Source: CAZAQS01 sp964486825
GTDB lineage: Bacteria > Chloroflexota > Anaerolineae > Anaerolineales > UBA4823
Reading direction: 5' to 3'
DNA: 6,662 nucleotides
Assembly (NCBI GenBank): GCA_964486825.1
Contig: CAZAQS010000259.1
Coordinates: forward strand, 1 to 6,662
Positions within the stretch are counted from its first letter, which is position 1. Every line of letters starts with the position of its first letter. Positions 6,566 to 6,662 of the stretch are shown piece by piece. The notes below the pieces were generated by a model. That model did no database searches and was not told where the DNA came from. It worked only from the letters and a program-made list of their open reading frames with translations. The translations under genes and the position numbers were made by a program.

Positions 6566-6627
6566 TTTCAGGTCATATTTCTATACAAAATCAGGTTTTT
6601 CCTGTACTACTTTCAGGTTATCCCCGA
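6566..6627. promoter_or_regulatory. Three phased TCAGGT repeats, third operator-like element
   Basis: TCAGGT occurs at 6568-6573, 6591-6596 and 6613-6618, spaced 23 and 22 bp. The last two extend to TCAGGTTTTTCC and CAGGTTATCCCCGA and align with the element at 5989-6026. Both have a 15-bp middle and a 10-bp right end, with one base fewer in the left half. The first copy (CAGGTCATATTTC) is more degenerate. The 37-bp core (6591-6627) ends just before a candidate -35 box. This supports a regulated promoter reading to the right. Confidence 0.45.
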
Positions 6628-6656
6628 TAGAAAAAACAGCTTAACTGCTATATACT
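6628..6656 (+). promoter_or_regulatory. Candidate promoter reading out of the window
   Basis: TAGAAA (6628-6633, four of six matches to the -35 consensus), a 17-bp spacer and TATACT (6651-6656, five of six matches to TATAAT) form a possible promoter. The weak -35 and the phased repeats right against it would suit an activated promoter. The gene it would drive lies beyond the right edge. Confidence 0.4.
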
Positions 6657-6662
6657 CCCAGA

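Overview
The window holds three protease/chaperone-type and signalling blocks from a bacterium. Base composition is mixed (roughly half G+C), RBSs are Shine-Dalgarno-like and promoters are sigma70-like. The HtrA fragment has an expanded PDZ domain. The sensor kinase has a Cache-HAMP-GAF-HisKA_3 build with a NarL/LuxR-type partner, and there is a single-domain receiver nearby. From memory of such proteins this combination suggests a member of the Chloroflexota (Anaerolineae-like). That is an inference from protein style, not a proven assignment.

Layout. Positions 1-631 are the 3' part of an HtrA/DegP-family serine protease gene (+), cut by the window edge. It converges on ftsH (2633-708, -), with a perfect 13-bp stem hairpin (660-692) between the two stops that can serve as a shared terminator. 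The region 2634-2983 separates ftsH from a divergent sensor kinase gene. It holds a strong ftsH promoter (TTGACG, 16 bp, TATAAT, minus strand), a candidate structured ftsH leader, a double GGGGTTTTCC element abutting the ftsH -35 box, and a weak candidate kinase promoter. The kinase (2984-5317) and its LuxR-type response regulator (5314-5979) overlap by ATGA and form a two-gene operon. After a 114-bp gap with its own promoter comes a lone receiver-domain protein (6094-6525). The last 137 bp are non-coding and end in a candidate promoter that reads out of the window.

How it may fit together. Two quality-control proteases (HtrA outside the membrane, FtsH at its inner face) sit beside a membrane sensor kinase, its DNA-binding regulator and an extra receiver. 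The most notable signal is non-coding. Three promoters (ftsH, the lone receiver gene, and the one leaving the right edge) each have a 37-39 bp bipartite element directly against the -35 box. Each element is made of two GG-T-rich-CC half-sites spaced 22 bp (two helical turns). This suggests one regulator controls all three. The locally encoded LuxR-type regulator is the natural candidate, which would make ftsH and the lone receiver part of its regulon; that link is inference.
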